Shown here piece after piece: positions 41,883 through 51,595 of a stretch of DNA of 64,000 bases (position 1 is the stretch's first letter; every line of letters starts with the position of its first letter). Location of the stretch: assembly GCA_900637135.1 (NCBI GenBank), contig LR134353.1, forward strand, positions 3,472,001 through 3,536,000, written 5' to 3'. The DNA comes from Mycolicibacterium flavescens. GTDB taxonomy: Bacteria > Actinomycetota > Actinomycetes > Mycobacteriales > Mycobacteriaceae. The notes under the pieces were generated by a model. It made no database searches and was not told where the DNA came from. It saw only the letters and a list, made by a program, of their open reading frames with translations. Position numbers and translations under genes: made by a program.

Positions 41883-42479
41883 TTATCCGGCCGGCAGAGT
41901 CCGCGGTTTCCAGTCCGGCCTGCGCGATTCATAAGCCGCGATATCATCGCATTTGCGCAGCGTAAGACCTATATCGTCGAGTCCGGAGAGCAATCGCCAA
42001 GCCGTATAGTCGTCAATTCTGAACGGCACCATGACCGTTCCTGCGGCGATGGTTCGATCTTGAAGATTCACAGTGATTTCCAGGCCTGGCTGCTGCTCGA
42101 TGAGCTTCCATAAAATTTCCACATCATCTTGCGGAATTTCGGCCGCCAGAAGCCCGGCCTTGCCCGCATTGCCCCGAAAGATGTCGGCGAAGCGGGACGA
42201 GATGACGACCCGGAAGCCGTAATCCATCAGCGCCCACACGGCATGTTCGCGTGACGAACCGGTGCCGAAATCGGGGCCGGCGACCAATACCGAACCTTTG
42301 TCGAACGGGGGCAGGTTCAATACGAACGACGGGTCGTTGCGCCAGGCGGCGAACAAGCCGTCCTCGAAACCCGTTCGTGTAACTCGCTTCAGGTAGACCG
42401 CCGGGATGATCTGATCGGTGTCGACATTCGACCGACGCAGGGGGACGCCGATGCCGGTGTGGGAATGGAAAGCCTGCAC
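41883..42479 (-). CDS. leuD: 3-isopropylmalate dehydratase small subunit
   Basis: LeuD is the small subunit of isopropylmalate isomerase in leucine synthesis. The 198-residue protein has [30 protein letters not shown] at the start and [34 protein letters not shown] (substrate-recognition region). Start GTG 42479. It follows leuC by 14 bp, an obligate partner. Confidence 0.97.
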   Translation of the reverse strand: MQAFHSHTGIGVPLRRSNVDTDQIIPAVYLKRVTRTGFEDGLFAAWRNDPSFVLNLPPFDKGSVLVAGPDFGTGSSREHAVWALMDYGFRVVISSRFADIFRGNAGKAGLLAAEIPQDDVEILWKLIEQQPGLEITVNLQDRTIAAGTVMVPFRIDDYTAWRLLSGLDDIGLTLRKCDDIAAYESRRPDWKPRTLPAG

Positions 42480-42493
42480 GGGATCTGCTCCTA

Positions 42494-43954
42494 TCAGTCG
42501 GTCAGGTCTGCGGGCGAGGACAACGTGCCACGCACCGCGGTGGCCGCCGCGACCGCGGGAGACACCAGATGTGTGCGGCCGCCCTTGCCTTGCCTGCCCT
42601 CGAAATTCCGGTTGGAGGTCGACGCACAACGTTGACCTGGTGACAGCTGGTCGGGATTCATGCCCAGACACATCGAGCAGCCCGCCTGACGCCACTCCGC
42701 TCCCGCAGCGGTGAAGATGTCTCCGAGCCCTTCGGATTCGGCCTGCATCCGCACGCGCATGGACCCGGGCACGATCAACATGCGCACCCCGTCAGCGACC
42801 TTGCGTCCGCGCAGCACGTCGGCGGTCACCCGCAGATCCTCGATACGACCGTTGGTGCACGAACCGACGAAGACGGTGTCGACCGTGATGTCACGCATCG
42901 CGGTGCCGGGTCGAAGGTCCATGTAGGCCAACGCCTTTTCGGCCGCTTGGCGCTGCCCCTCGTCGAACATCAATTCCGGGTCGGGCACCGAACCGGACAG
43001 CGGCACCCCCTGGCCCGGGTTGGTGCCCCACGTGACGAACGGGCTCAGGGTCGAGGCGTCGATGTAGACCTCGGTGTCGAATTCGGCACCCTCGTCGGTG
43101 CGAAGGTTGCGCCATGCGGCGACTGCTTCGTCCCACTGTCGGCCCTGTGGGGCGTGCGGACGCCCGCGCAGAAATTCGAACGTCGTGTCGTCCGGTGCCA
43201 CCATGCCGGCGCGCGCACCGGCCTCGATGCTCATGTTGCAGATTGTCATCCGGCCCTCCATCGACAGCGATTCGATGGCGCTGCCGCGGTATTCGATGAC
43301 GTGACCCTGTCCTCCGCCGGTGCCGATCTTGGCGATCACCGCGAGAATGATGTCCTTGGCGCTCACTCCGTCGGGAAGTTCACCGTCGACGTTGACCGCC
43401 ATGGTCCTGAACGGGCGCAAGGGAAGAGTCTGCGTCGCGAGTACGTGCTCGACTTCCGAGGTACCGATCCCCATCGCCAGCGCGCCGAACGCGCCGTGCG
43501 TGGAGGTATGGCTATCGCCACACACCACCGTCATCCCGGGCTGCGTCAATCCGAGCTGCGGTCCGATGATGTGCACGATGCCCTGCTCGGCATCACCCAT
43601 CGGATGAAGCCGGATACCGAACTCTTCGCAGTTGCGCCGAAGGGTCTCCACTTGTGTGCGCGAGACAGGGTCGGCGATCGGCTTGTCGATGTCGACCGTC
43701 GGCACGTTGTGGTCCTCGGTGGCGATGGTCAGATCCGGTCTGCGTACCGGGCGCCCCGCCAACCGCAGCCCGTCGAATGCTTGCGGGCTTGTCACCTCGT
43801 GGACGAGATGGAGGTCGATGTAGATCAGATCGGGTTCGCGCGCAGCGCCCTCGCCGCCACCTTCGACGACGACGTGGTCGGCCCACACCTTTTCGGCCAA
43901 CGTGCGCGGTGTGTCACCGCGGCCGCGGGCGGCACTGGAAACATCGGTGGACAT
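42494..43954 (-). CDS. leuC: 3-isopropylmalate dehydratase large subunit
   Basis: LeuC is the [4Fe-4S]-containing catalytic subunit of isopropylmalate isomerase (aconitase family). The 486-residue product shows [45 protein letters not shown], cluster cysteines in GSCTNGR and [12 protein letters not shown], and [10 protein letters not shown] near the end. The start is ATG 43954; an open extension upstream is on the regulator's side and is not homologous. Divergent from the IclR-type gene with only 38 bp between. Confidence 0.97.
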   Translation of the reverse strand: MSTDVSSAARGRGDTPRTLAEKVWADHVVVEGGGEGAAREPDLIYIDLHLVHEVTSPQAFDGLRLAGRPVRRPDLTIATEDHNVPTVDIDKPIADPVSRTQVETLRRNCEEFGIRLHPMGDAEQGIVHIIGPQLGLTQPGMTVVCGDSHTSTHGAFGALAMGIGTSEVEHVLATQTLPLRPFRTMAVNVDGELPDGVSAKDIILAVIAKIGTGGGQGHVIEYRGSAIESLSMEGRMTICNMSIEAGARAGMVAPDDTTFEFLRGRPHAPQGRQWDEAVAAWRNLRTDEGAEFDTEVYIDASTLSPFVTWGTNPGQGVPLSGSVPDPELMFDEGQRQAAEKALAYMDLRPGTAMRDITVDTVFVGSCTNGRIEDLRVTADVLRGRKVADGVRMLIVPGSMRVRMQAESEGLGDIFTAAGAEWRQAGCSMCLGMNPDQLSPGQRCASTSNRNFEGRQGKGGRTHLVSPAVAAATAVRGTLSSPADLTD

Positions 43955-43962
43955 CTTGACTA

Positions 43963-43998
43963 TCTCACAATCTGGGACGTTAGTATCTCCTTGTGAGA
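43963..43998. promoter_or_regulatory. Inverted repeat between leuC and the IclR-type regulator
   Basis: TCTCACAA (43963-43970) and TTGTGAGA (43991-43998) are perfect 8-bp inverted arms with 20 bp between. They fill the 38-bp divergent gap, and the right arm overlaps the regulator's GTG start. A good candidate operator for the adjacent IclR-type leucine regulator. Confidence 0.55.
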
Positions 43999-44694
43999 CA
44001 GGATAGCGGCATCGGCGTATTGGACAAAGCCGTGGGTGTGCTGCACGCGGTCGCCGATTCGCCCTGCGGGCTGGCTGAACTGTGCGAGCGCACGGGTTTA
44101 CCGCGTGCCACAGCGCATCGTCTTGCCGCGGGCCTGGAAACCCACCGCTTGCTGGCACGCAACGGTGACGGCCGCTGGCGGCTCGGTCCCGGTCTGACCG
44201 AGTTGGCCGGACAGGTCAACGATCCGCTCGTGGCCGCAGGAGCGGTCGTGCTGCCCCGGTTGCGCGAGATCACCGGCGAGAGCGTGCAGCTCTACCGCCG
44301 CGAAGGCACCTCGCGGATCTGCGTCGCGGCGCTGGAACCGCCTGCCGGGCTGCGGGATACCGTGCCGGTCGGCAGCACGCTCCCGATGACGGCGGGCTCG
44401 GGCGCCAAGGTCCTGTTGGCGTATGCCGACGCGGCCACCCAGCAGGCCGTCCTCCCGAACGCCAAGTTCACCGATCGCACTCTGGCCGAGGTGCGCAAGC
44501 GCGGCTGGGCGCAGAGCGCCGCCGAACGCGAACCGGGTGTGGCCAGTGTCTCGGCTCCGGTGCGTGACGGACGCGGCGTGGTCATCGCCGCGGTATCGGT
44601 GTCCGGACCGATCGACCGGATGGGCCGGCGGCCGGGTGCGCGGTGGGCCGCCGATCTGTTGGCCGCTGCCGACGCCCTGACCCGGCGCCTGTGA
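43993..44694 (+). CDS. IclR family regulator of leuCD
   Basis: This transcription regulator has an N-terminal winged helix-turn-helix ([24 protein letters not shown], about 26-49) and a C-terminal IclR effector domain ([34 protein letters not shown]). The 233-residue protein corresponds to Rv2989. It is the local orthologue of NdgR/LtbR, which control leuCD and other amino-acid genes in Streptomyces and Corynebacterium. The divergent layout with leuC and the shared inverted repeat support repression of leuCD and autoregulation. Start GTG 43993. Confidence 0.9.
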   Translation: MRQDSGIGVLDKAVGVLHAVADSPCGLAELCERTGLPRATAHRLAAGLETHRLLARNGDGRWRLGPGLTELAGQVNDPLVAAGAVVLPRLREITGESVQLYRREGTSRICVAALEPPAGLRDTVPVGSTLPMTAGSGAKVLLAYADAATQQAVLPNAKFTDRTLAEVRKRGWAQSAAEREPGVASVSAPVRDGRGVVIAAVSVSGPIDRMGRRPGARWAADLLAAADALTRRL

Positions 44695-44727
44695 GATGTG
44701 ACGCAGTTTCGCAGACCGCGAAATCTG

Positions 44728-44800
44728 TACCCCCGATGGGATTCGAACCCACGCTACCGCCGTGAGAGGGCGGCGTCCTAGGCCGCTAGACGACGGGGGC
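44728..44800 (-). tRNA. tRNA-Glu (CTC)
   Basis: A 73-nt cloverleaf on the minus strand. The acceptor stem GCCCCCG pairs with CGGGGGT, the anticodon stem CCGCC/GGCGG encloses loop CTCTCAC with anticodon CTC, and the T-arm is GTGGGTTCGAATCCCAT. CCA is not encoded. Confidence 0.95.
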
Positions 44801-44862
44801 TAGAACTGGTTTCCGGATCGCCAGCATATCTCAGCGAGATTTGTCGGCCTAATCACGGTGGT

Positions 44863-44937
44863 TGGCTGGGGTACCAGGACTCGAACCTAGAATGGCTGAA
44901 CCAGAATCAGCTGTGTTGCCAATTACACCATACCCCA
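44863..44937 (-). tRNA. tRNA-Gln (CTG)
   Basis: A cloverleaf on the minus strand with acceptor TGGGGTA/TACCCCA, anticodon loop TTCTGGT (anticodon CTG) and T-arm CTAGGTTCGAGTCCTGG. Discriminator G and an encoded CCA are included. It lies beside tRNA-Glu and gltX, as in M. tuberculosis. Confidence 0.95.
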
Positions 44938-45055
44938 TCGGCAGTCCGTAACCGCAGGTCACGGGCTTATTTCGGCCCCCTTGCGCGGCGGGCGGAACCC
45001 ATCGCGCGCGGTATCGGACCGACGTGCAGACTACCAAAGATTTTCAACGCGCTTT

Positions 45056-46531
45056 TCACGCCTCGGCTTCCGCGGCGGCTCGTTCGCGGCCGGCCCGTAG
45101 CCGGTCCAAGCTGCGTTCGCGCCCCAGCAGGTCAAGCGATTCGAATAGCGGCGGGCTGACCGAAGCGCCCGTGGCGGCGACGCGGATCGGGCCGAACGCC
45201 TTGCGCGGCTTCAGTCCGAGGCCGTCGAGCAGCGCCTCCTTGAGGGCCGCCTCGATCGCCGGAGTGGTCCAGTCGCCGACGTTCTCCAGTGCGCCCAGTG
45301 CGGCGCCGAGCACCGCGACCGCCTCGGGCTTCAACTCCTTGGCCGCCGACTTCTCGTCGAGCGTGAACTCCGCGTCGTTGAGGAACCGCAACAGGTCCCA
45401 CGCGTCGCCGAGCACCACGATGCGGGTCTGCACGAGCGCGGCGGCTTCGGCGAACCGGTCGTCGTCGAGGCCGGTGTCGTGACCGTGCTCGGCGAAGTAC
45501 GCGCTCAGACGGGCGCTGAACTCCTCTTCGCTCAGCATCCGGATGTGTTCTGCGTTCAGCGCGTCGGCCTTCTTCTGGTCGAACCGCGCCGGATTCGAGT
45601 TGACGTCGGCGACGTCGAAGGCGGCCACCATCTCGTCGAGGCTGAAAACGTCCCGGTCCTCGGCGATTCCCCACCCCAGCAGGGCCAGATAGTTCAGCAG
45701 GCCTTCCGGGATGAAACCGCGCTCGCGATGCAGAAACAGGTTCGACTGGGGATCGCGCTTGGACAGCTTCTTGTTCCCGTCTCCCAGAACGCTTGGCAGA
45801 TGCGCGAACTCGGGAATCCGGTCGGCCACGCCGATCCGCATCAGCGCCTGGTAGAGCGCGATCTGGCGCGGGGTCGACGACAGCAGGTCCTCACCGCGCA
45901 GCACGTGGCTGATCTTCATCAGCGCGTCGTCGACCGGATTCACCAACGTGTACAACGGCTCCCCGTTGCCGCGGGTCAACGCGAAATCGGGTACCGATCC
46001 GGCCGGGAACGTCGTTTCACCGCGCACGAGATCGCGCCAGCCGATGTCCTCGTCGGGCATCTTCAACCGCACTACGGCGCGCCGGCCCTGGGCGCGGAAC
46101 TCCGCCTTCTGTTCCTCGCTCAGGTCGCGGTCGTAGTTGTCGTAGCCCAATTTCGGATTGCGCCCCGCGGCCAGATGACGCGCTTCGACTTCTTCAGGCG
46201 TGGAGAATGACTCGTAGGCGTCACCGGCCTGTAGGAGCCGGTCGATCACATCGCGGTAGAGATCGAGCCGCTGCGATTGGCGGTACGGCCCGTAGGGCCC
46301 ACCGACTTCGGGGCCTTCGTCCCAGTCGAGTCCGAGCCAGCGCAGCGCGTCGAGTATCGCGCGGAAGCTCTCCTCGGAATCGCGTGCCGAGTCGGTGTCC
46401 TCGATGCGGAACACGAAGGTGCCGCCGGTATGGCGCGCGTACGCCCAGTTGAACAGCGCGGTGCGGATCAGGCCGACGTGCGGCGTACCCGTGGGTGACG
46501 GACAGAACCGCACCCGGACATCACTTGTCAT
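45056..46531 (-). CDS. gltX: Glutamyl-tRNA synthetase
   Basis: This class I aminoacyl-tRNA synthetase charges tRNA-Glu, and in mycobacteria, which lack GlnRS, also mischarges tRNA-Gln for amidation by GatCAB. The 491-residue product starts [23 protein letters not shown] (HIGH-type motif HVGL) and has NKKLSKRDP (KMSKS-type). C-terminal anticodon-binding helices follow. ATG at 46531 overlaps the stop of the FAH-family gene as TGATG. The position just after the Glu and Gln tRNA genes is striking and conserved. Confidence 0.97.
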   Translation of the reverse strand: MTSDVRVRFCPSPTGTPHVGLIRTALFNWAYARHTGGTFVFRIEDTDSARDSEESFRAILDALRWLGLDWDEGPEVGGPYGPYRQSQRLDLYRDVIDRLLQAGDAYESFSTPEEVEARHLAAGRNPKLGYDNYDRDLSEEQKAEFRAQGRRAVVRLKMPDEDIGWRDLVRGETTFPAGSVPDFALTRGNGEPLYTLVNPVDDALMKISHVLRGEDLLSSTPRQIALYQALMRIGVADRIPEFAHLPSVLGDGNKKLSKRDPQSNLFLHRERGFIPEGLLNYLALLGWGIAEDRDVFSLDEMVAAFDVADVNSNPARFDQKKADALNAEHIRMLSEEEFSARLSAYFAEHGHDTGLDDDRFAEAAALVQTRIVVLGDAWDLLRFLNDAEFTLDEKSAAKELKPEAVAVLGAALGALENVGDWTTPAIEAALKEALLDGLGLKPRKAFGPIRVAATGASVSPPLFESLDLLGRERSLDRLRAGRERAAAEAEA

Positions 46532-47340
46532 CACTTCCCTTTGCGCACAACCGGATTCGTCAACGTTCCGATACCTTCGACGGTGATGCTCACGGTGTCG
46601 GAGTGTTGGATCGGGCCGACACCCTCCGGTGTCCCGGTCAGGATCAGATCGCCCGGCAGCAAGGTCATCACCCGGGAGATCCATTCCACGATCGCGCCGA
46701 CGTCGTGGATCATCATCGACGTCCTGCTGTTCTGCTTGACGACGCCGTTGACCTCGGTGCGGATCTCCAGGTCCGCAGGATCGACGTCGGTGACGATCCA
46801 CGGCCCGACGGGGCAGAACGTGTCATGCCCCTTCGCGCGGGTCCATTGGCCGTCCTTGCGCTGCTGATCGCGGGCCGAGACATCGTTGGCGATCGTGTAT
46901 CCCAGGATGTTCTCCGCGGCGCGCGCGGCCGACACGTCCTTGCACGGTCTGCCGATGACCGCCGCCAACTCACCCTCGAAGTGCACGGGATCGGCGTCGG
47001 CGGGTAACTGAATCGGCACGTTCGGTCCGACGATCGCCGTGTTGGGTTTCATGAAGATGATCGGGTCGTCGAACGTGGGGGGTTCCGAGCCGTCCCCGGC
47101 GGTTGCGGCCATCTCGGCGATGTGGGCGGCGTAGTTCTTGCCCACGCACACCACCTTGGTCGCAAGGATCGGGGCGAGCAGACGCACGTCGGCCAGCGGC
47201 CACTGTCTGCCCGTGAACTGTGGATTACCGAACGGGTGCTCGGCGATCTCCCTCGCGATCGCCTGGGCGGGATCGTCGAGTGGACCCTCGACGCTGACGA
47301 AGGCGACACCATCAGGGCTGGCGATTCGGCCAAGGCGCAT
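46531..47340 (-). CDS. Fumarylacetoacetate hydrolase family protein
   Basis: The FAH superfamily cleaves or isomerises beta-diketo or hydroxy-dioate compounds with a metal ion. The 269-residue product has [15 protein letters not shown], the metal-binding region [12 protein letters not shown] and [19 protein letters not shown] and [15 protein letters not shown] follow. Corresponds to Rv2993c. It overlaps gltX by one base, so cotranscribed. Annotated homologues are often called 2-hydroxyhepta-2,4-diene-1,7-dioate isomerase, but the true substrate is unknown. Confidence 0.88.
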   Translation of the reverse strand: MRLGRIASPDGVAFVSVEGPLDDPAQAIAREIAEHPFGNPQFTGRQWPLADVRLLAPILATKVVCVGKNYAAHIAEMAATAGDGSEPPTFDDPIIFMKPNTAIVGPNVPIQLPADADPVHFEGELAAVIGRPCKDVSAARAAENILGYTIANDVSARDQQRKDGQWTRAKGHDTFCPVGPWIVTDVDPADLEIRTEVNGVVKQNSRTSMMIHDVGAIVEWISRVMTLLPGDLILTGTPEGVGPIQHSDTVSITVEGIGTLTNPVVRKGK

Positions 47341-47404
47341 GGCGTTCAGCCTAGTAGTCGGCCAAGAAGCGGCGGCCGACCGCTCCCATGACAGCTTCGT
47401 CTCG

Positions 47405-47417
47405 GTATCTGAGATAC
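47405..47417. promoter_or_regulatory. Palindrome upstream of the MFS transporter
   Basis: GTATCT-G-AGATAC is a perfect 6-bp inverted repeat about 40 bp before the MFS start, in the divergent gap with the FAH gene. It could be an operator for an unlinked regulator. Confidence 0.35.
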
Positions 47418-47456
47418 AGATTCAGCATAGTGAGATCGCTATGCCACGATGGACCG

Positions 47457-48662
47457 ATGTCCGCCGAGTCGCTCAGCACCGCCCGGCGTTGGTCGTTGCT
47501 GTGTATCGCGCTGGCAGCGACGACGAGCGCCAACGTGTTCATCAACGGCGTGGCGTTTCTCATCCCGACACTGCACAGCGAGCGGGGCCTCGACCTCGCG
47601 GCGGCCGGCCTGCTTTCCGCGATGCCGGGCTTCGGGCTGGTGATCACGCTGATCGCGTGGGGTTATGTCGTCGACCGCTACGGCGAGCGCCTTGTGCTGA
47701 CGGTCGGGTCTGTGCTGATATCGGCGGCCGCGTTCGCGGCCGCCTTCTCCGAATCCCTAATCGCCGTCGGCGCTTTCCTCTTTCTCGGCGGCATGGCGGC
47801 CGCGAGCAGCAATTCGGCCAGCGGGCGGTTGGTGGTCGGCTGGTTCCCGGTCGAACGACGCGGTCTGGCCATGGGGATCCGGCAGACGGCCACCCCGTTG
47901 GGCGTCGGGTTGGGCGCGCTGGTGATCCCGCGGCTGGCTGAAAGCCACGGTGTGACTGGCGCGTTACTGTTTCCCGCGGCGGTGTGCGCGGTGTCGGCGT
48001 TGGTGTGCCTGGTCGCGGTGATCGACCCGCCACGACCGCCGCGTTCCGAGGCGCCGATCGAACATCTCACGAACCCCTATCGGGGATCGTCGGTGCTGTG
48101 GCGAATTCACGCCGTCTCGGTGTTGCTCGTCGTGCCGCAGGCGGTGGTGTGGACTTTCACGCTGGTGTGGTTGATGTCGGAGCACGGCTGGTCGGCAGGC
48201 TCGGCGGGCCTCATCGTCATGGCGGCCCAATTGCTCGGCGCCGCCGGACGCATCGCGGCGGGGTACTGGTCGGACCGGTTGGGTCAACGGCTTCGTCCGA
48301 TCCGTGCGATCGCCGCCGCCGCGGCGCTGTCCATGGGGGCCCTCGCGCTGTCGGACTGGCTGAGCTCTCCGGTCGCGGTGGCGGCGATGGTGGTCGCCTC
48401 GGTGATCACGGTGTCCGACAACGGTTTGGCGTTCACCGCCATCGCTGAGATCGCGGGGCCGTTCTGGAGCGGCCGCGCCCTGGGCACCCAGAACACCAGC
48501 CAACATCTGGCGTCGGCGGCCGCCGCACCGCTGTTCGGTGGGTTGATCGGGGTTGCCGGCTATCCGGCTGCATTCGCGGTGAGCGCGTTGCTCCCGCTGG
48601 CGGCGATCCCACTCGTGCCCCCTGACCCCTCAGGTTCGCCGAACCCTGCGCCGGGACTGTGA
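47457..48662 (+). CDS. Major facilitator superfamily transporter
   Basis: This is an inner-membrane transporter with 12 predicted helices and 401 residues. Family features include the loop-2/3 motif WGYVVDRYGERLVLTVG and the matching second-half AAGYWSDRLGQRLRPI. SARRW-type basic residues lie before the first helix. ATG at 47457; corresponds to Rv2994. Divergent from the FAH-family gene and convergent with leuB. Substrate unknown; sequence character suggests a small organic anion or drug transporter, but this is not testable here. Confidence 0.88.
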   Translation: MSAESLSTARRWSLLCIALAATTSANVFINGVAFLIPTLHSERGLDLAAAGLLSAMPGFGLVITLIAWGYVVDRYGERLVLTVGSVLISAAAFAAAFSESLIAVGAFLFLGGMAAASSNSASGRLVVGWFPVERRGLAMGIRQTATPLGVGLGALVIPRLAESHGVTGALLFPAAVCAVSALVCLVAVIDPPRPPRSEAPIEHLTNPYRGSSVLWRIHAVSVLLVVPQAVVWTFTLVWLMSEHGWSAGSAGLIVMAAQLLGAAGRIAAGYWSDRLGQRLRPIRAIAAAAALSMGALALSDWLSSPVAVAAMVVASVITVSDNGLAFTAIAEIAGPFWSGRALGTQNTSQHLASAAAAPLFGGLIGVAGYPAAFAVSALLPLAAIPLVPPDPSGSPNPAPGL

Positions 48663-48750
48663 TTCGCTCAACGTGAGCTCCGCACACGGCTGTTCACACC
48701 AGCGCGTCGTCAACCTCTGCCGGAACCACTCCTGTCGTTGCCCACCTAGG

Positions 48751-48783
48751 AGCGAATAACTCGCTGGCAGCGAATTATTCGCT
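48751..48783. repeat. Two tandem 15-bp palindromes in the MFS-leuB gap
   Basis: AGCGAATAACTCGCT (48751-48765, imperfect) and AGCGAATTATTCGCT (48769-48783, perfect) lie 18 bp apart, start to start. Together they also pair as a 9-bp-arm hairpin. The 224-bp gap between these convergent genes has no convincing ORF. The element could terminate both transcripts or be a protein-binding site. Confidence 0.5.
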
Positions 48784-48886
48784 TGGAGCTGGGCAGTACG
48801 GGAGGCAGTTCCCGGGGCTATCTGAGCGAGTGGGGATCTGAGCGCCCGAGGGTCAGGCGGCCGCGACCGGCGAAGTCGGTGCCGAG

Positions 48887-49897
48887 CTACAGATAGCCCG
48901 CGATCCGGTCGCCGACCGCGGTGGTCGAAAGCTTCTCGTCGCCGCGCGTGGCCAGATGCTGCTCGACGGCCTTGTCGACGCGCGCGGCCGCATCCGTCTC
49001 GCCGATATGGGCCAGCAGCAGTGCGACCGACATGATCGCAGCGGTCGGGTCCGCGATTCCCTGGCCCGCGATGTCGGGGGCGCTGCCGTGCACAGGTTCG
49101 AACATCGACGGGTTGGTGCGGGTGGCATCGATGTTGCCGCTGGCCGCGAGGCCGATTCCGCCACACACCGCGGCGGCGAGATCGGTGACGATATCGCCGA
49201 ACAAGTTGTCGGTGACGATCACATCGAAACGGCCGGGATCGGTGACGAGGTGGATGGTCGCCGCGTCCACGTGCTGGTAGGCGATCTCGATGTCACCGAA
49301 GTCGGCGGCGACCTCCTGAACGGTGCGCCACCACAACGCGCCCGCGAAGGTCAGGACATTGTTCTTGTGCACCAGGGTCAGGTGCTTGCGACGCTGCTGG
49401 GCGCGGACGAACGCGTCCGTCACGACGCGACGCACACCGAAAGCGGTGTTGACGCTGACCTCGGTGGCGATCTCGTGCGGTGTGCCCACGCGGATCGCAC
49501 CGCCGGTTCCGGTGTAGGGACCCTCCGTGCCTTCCCTTACGACGACGAAGTCGATGTCGGGGTTGCCCGCCAGGGGGCTGCTCACCCCGGGGTACAGCCG
49601 GCCGGGGCGAAGGTTGATGTGGTGGTCGAGCGCGAACCGGATCCGTAGCAGCAGACCGCGTTCGAGCACGCCGCTGGGTACCGACGGGTCCCCGATCGCG
49701 CCGAGCAGGATCGCGTCGTGCCCGCGCAGTTCGTCGAGCACGGAGTCGGGCAGCACCTCACCGGTGGCGTGGTAGCGGCGCGCGCCGAGGTCGTAAGGCG
49801 TCTTGTGCACGCCGGGAAGCACCGCGTCGAGTACCTTGACGGCCTCCCCGACGACCTCCGGGCCGATCCCGTCACCGGCGATGATCGCCAGCTTCAT
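48887..49897 (-). CDS. leuB: 3-isopropylmalate dehydrogenase
   Basis: LeuB performs NAD-dependent oxidative decarboxylation of 3-isopropylmalate in leucine synthesis. The ATG at 49897 gives 336 residues, the family length ([16 protein letters not shown]). A GTG at 49909 overlapping the serA stop would add four residues. Visible motifs are [51 protein letters not shown] and the NAD-site segment [18 protein letters not shown]. Cotranscribed with serA. Confidence 0.96.
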   Translation of the reverse strand: MKLAIIAGDGIGPEVVGEAVKVLDAVLPGVHKTPYDLGARRYHATGEVLPDSVLDELRGHDAILLGAIGDPSVPSGVLERGLLLRIRFALDHHINLRPGRLYPGVSSPLAGNPDIDFVVVREGTEGPYTGTGGAIRVGTPHEIATEVSVNTAFGVRRVVTDAFVRAQQRRKHLTLVHKNNVLTFAGALWWRTVQEVAADFGDIEIAYQHVDAATIHLVTDPGRFDVIVTDNLFGDIVTDLAAAVCGGIGLAASGNIDATRTNPSMFEPVHGSAPDIAGQGIADPTAAIMSVALLLAHIGETDAAARVDKAVEQHLATRGDEKLSTTAVGDRIAGYL

Positions 49898-49905
49898 GGC
49901 CGAAG

Positions 49906-51492
49906 TCACGACAGATCAACCACTTCCAGCATCATCGCGCCGACTTCATCGGCGATGGTGGACCGGACGTCGGAAGGAACGTCACGGTCGATGCGCAGCA
50001 GGATGGTCGCGCCGGGACCTTCGGCGTCCTCGCTCAACTGGGCGGCGTGGATGTTGATGCCCGCCGATCCGAGGATGGTGCCGATCTTGCCGAGCGTGCC
50101 CGGCTGGTCGACGTAGTTGATGATCAGGTAGACGCCCTCGGCCCGCAGATCGAAGTTGCGCCCGTTGATCTGGACGATCTTCTCGACCAGTTGGGTACCG
50201 GTCAGCGTGCCTGCGACATTGGCGGTCGTCCCGTCGGCGTAGACGGCCCGCACGTCCACCACGCTGCGGTGGTTGGGACTCTCGCTCGCGGTGCTGATCT
50301 CGGCCTGCACCCCCCGCTCGGCGGCGAGCGCGGGGGCGTTGACGAATGTGACGGGGTCTTCGATGATCGCCGAGAACAGCCCGCGCAACGCCGAAAGGCG
50401 AAGCACCTCAACGTCTTCGGCGGCAAGCTCACCCTTGACCTGCACCGCCAGCGACACCGGAAGCTCGTCGCACAACACTCCGACCAGCAGGCCGAGCTTG
50501 CGGACGAGGTCCAGCCACGGCGCAACCTCCTCGCCGACGACTCCCCCGCCGACGTTGACCGCGTCGGGAACGAACTCCCCGGCCAGGGCAAGCTTCACGC
50601 TGGCCGCGACGTCGGTGCCCGCCCGGTCCTGCGCCTCAGCGGTGGACGCGCCCAGATGCGGGGTCACCACCACCTGCGGCAGGTCGAACAGCGGGCTTTC
50701 GGTCGTGGGCTCGCTGGCGAACACGTCGATGCCCGCCGCGCGCACATGCCCTGAGCGCACCGCTTCGGCCAGCGCGTCTTCGTCGATCAGGCCGCCGCGG
50801 GCGGCGTTGACGATGATCACGCCGGGCTTCGTCTTGGCCAGCGCCTCCTTGCCGATCAGTCCCGCGGTCTCCGGTGTCTTCGGCAGGTGCACCGAGATGA
50901 AGTCCGCGCGCTCCAACAGGTCGTCGAGGCTCAGCAGCTCGATGCCGAGCTGTGCGGCGCGGGCCGCCGAGACATACGGGTCGTAGGCGACGACGTGGGT
51001 GCCGAACGCGGCCAGGCGCTGGGCCACCAGCTGACCGATGCGGCCAAGGCCGACGACGCCGACGGTCTTGCCGTAGATCTCGGTGCCCGAGAACGACGAG
51101 CGTTTCCACGTGTGCGCGCGCAGCGACGCATCGGCGGCCGGGATCTCGCGCGCCGCGGACAGCAGCAGGGCCATGGCGTGCTCGGCCGCGCTGTGGATAT
51201 TCGAGGTCGGCGCGTTGACGACCAGCACGCCTCGGGCGGTGGCCGCGTCCACGTCGACGTTGTCGAGACCGACTCCGGCACGGGCGACGATCTTGAGCTT
51301 GGGCGCGGCGGCGAGCACCTCGGCGTCGACGGTCGTCGCGGAGCGCACCAGAAGCGCGTCGGCATCGGCCACCGCGGCCAGCAGCTTCGGCCGGTCCGGA
51401 CCGTCGACCCAACGGACTTCCACCTGGTCACCGAGGGCGGCGACCGTCGATTCGGCCAATTTGTCGGCGATCAATACAACGGGCAGACTCAC
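49906..51492 (-). CDS. serA: D-3-phosphoglycerate dehydrogenase
   Basis: SerA is the first enzyme of phosphoserine/serine synthesis. The long form (528 residues) has an N-terminal substrate domain and NAD domain ([45 protein letters not shown] with catalytic His). An intervening allosteric domain about 330-450 and a C-terminal serine-sensing ACT domain ([20 protein letters not shown]) follow. Corresponds to Rv2996c. Its stop overlaps the alternative leuB start. Divergent from the FAD oxidoreductase gene. Confidence 0.97.
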   Translation of the reverse strand: MSLPVVLIADKLAESTVAALGDQVEVRWVDGPDRPKLLAAVADADALLVRSATTVDAEVLAAAPKLKIVARAGVGLDNVDVDAATARGVLVVNAPTSNIHSAAEHAMALLLSAAREIPAADASLRAHTWKRSSFSGTEIYGKTVGVVGLGRIGQLVAQRLAAFGTHVVAYDPYVSAARAAQLGIELLSLDDLLERADFISVHLPKTPETAGLIGKEALAKTKPGVIIVNAARGGLIDEDALAEAVRSGHVRAAGIDVFASEPTTESPLFDLPQVVVTPHLGASTAEAQDRAGTDVAASVKLALAGEFVPDAVNVGGGVVGEEVAPWLDLVRKLGLLVGVLCDELPVSLAVQVKGELAAEDVEVLRLSALRGLFSAIIEDPVTFVNAPALAAERGVQAEISTASESPNHRSVVDVRAVYADGTTANVAGTLTGTQLVEKIVQINGRNFDLRAEGVYLIINYVDQPGTLGKIGTILGSAGINIHAAQLSEDAEGPGATILLRIDRDVPSDVRSTIADEVGAMMLEVVDLS

Positions 51493-51523
51493 GCGGTCAG
51501 CCTAATGGGCTTGAATGTTGGGG

Positions 51524-51595
51524 TGGTGGGTGGGAGAACCGCAGGCGTGGTGGGTGGGAGAACCGCAGGCGTGGTGGGTGGGAGAACCGCAGGCG
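51524..51595 (+). repeat. Three perfect 24-bp tandem repeats before the FAD oxidoreductase
   Basis: Each unit begins TGGTGGGTGGGAG and ends CCGCAGGCG; copies are 51524-51547, 51548-51571 and 51572-51595. Every unit places a GGGAG Shine-Dalgarno-like sequence about 10 bp before a GTG formed at the junction with the next unit. As 24 bp is eight codons, copy number does not alter frame. If translated it reads VVGGRTAG three times. Confidence 0.9.

Noticed and set aside
44728..44937. tRNA-associated integration site (att) for a mobile element
   Set aside because: No integrase, direct repeat of a tRNA 3' end or foreign gene block follows either tRNA; flanking genes are in conserved order.
46531..46801. 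N-terminal extension of gltX in the open frame upstream
   Set aside because: The extension is antisense-type Arg/Asp-rich sequence overlapping the FAH gene; the HVGL motif is at the normal distance from ATG 46531.
51524..51595. Possible CRISPR array
   Set aside because: The 24-bp repeats are directly adjacent with no spacers and no cas genes are present.
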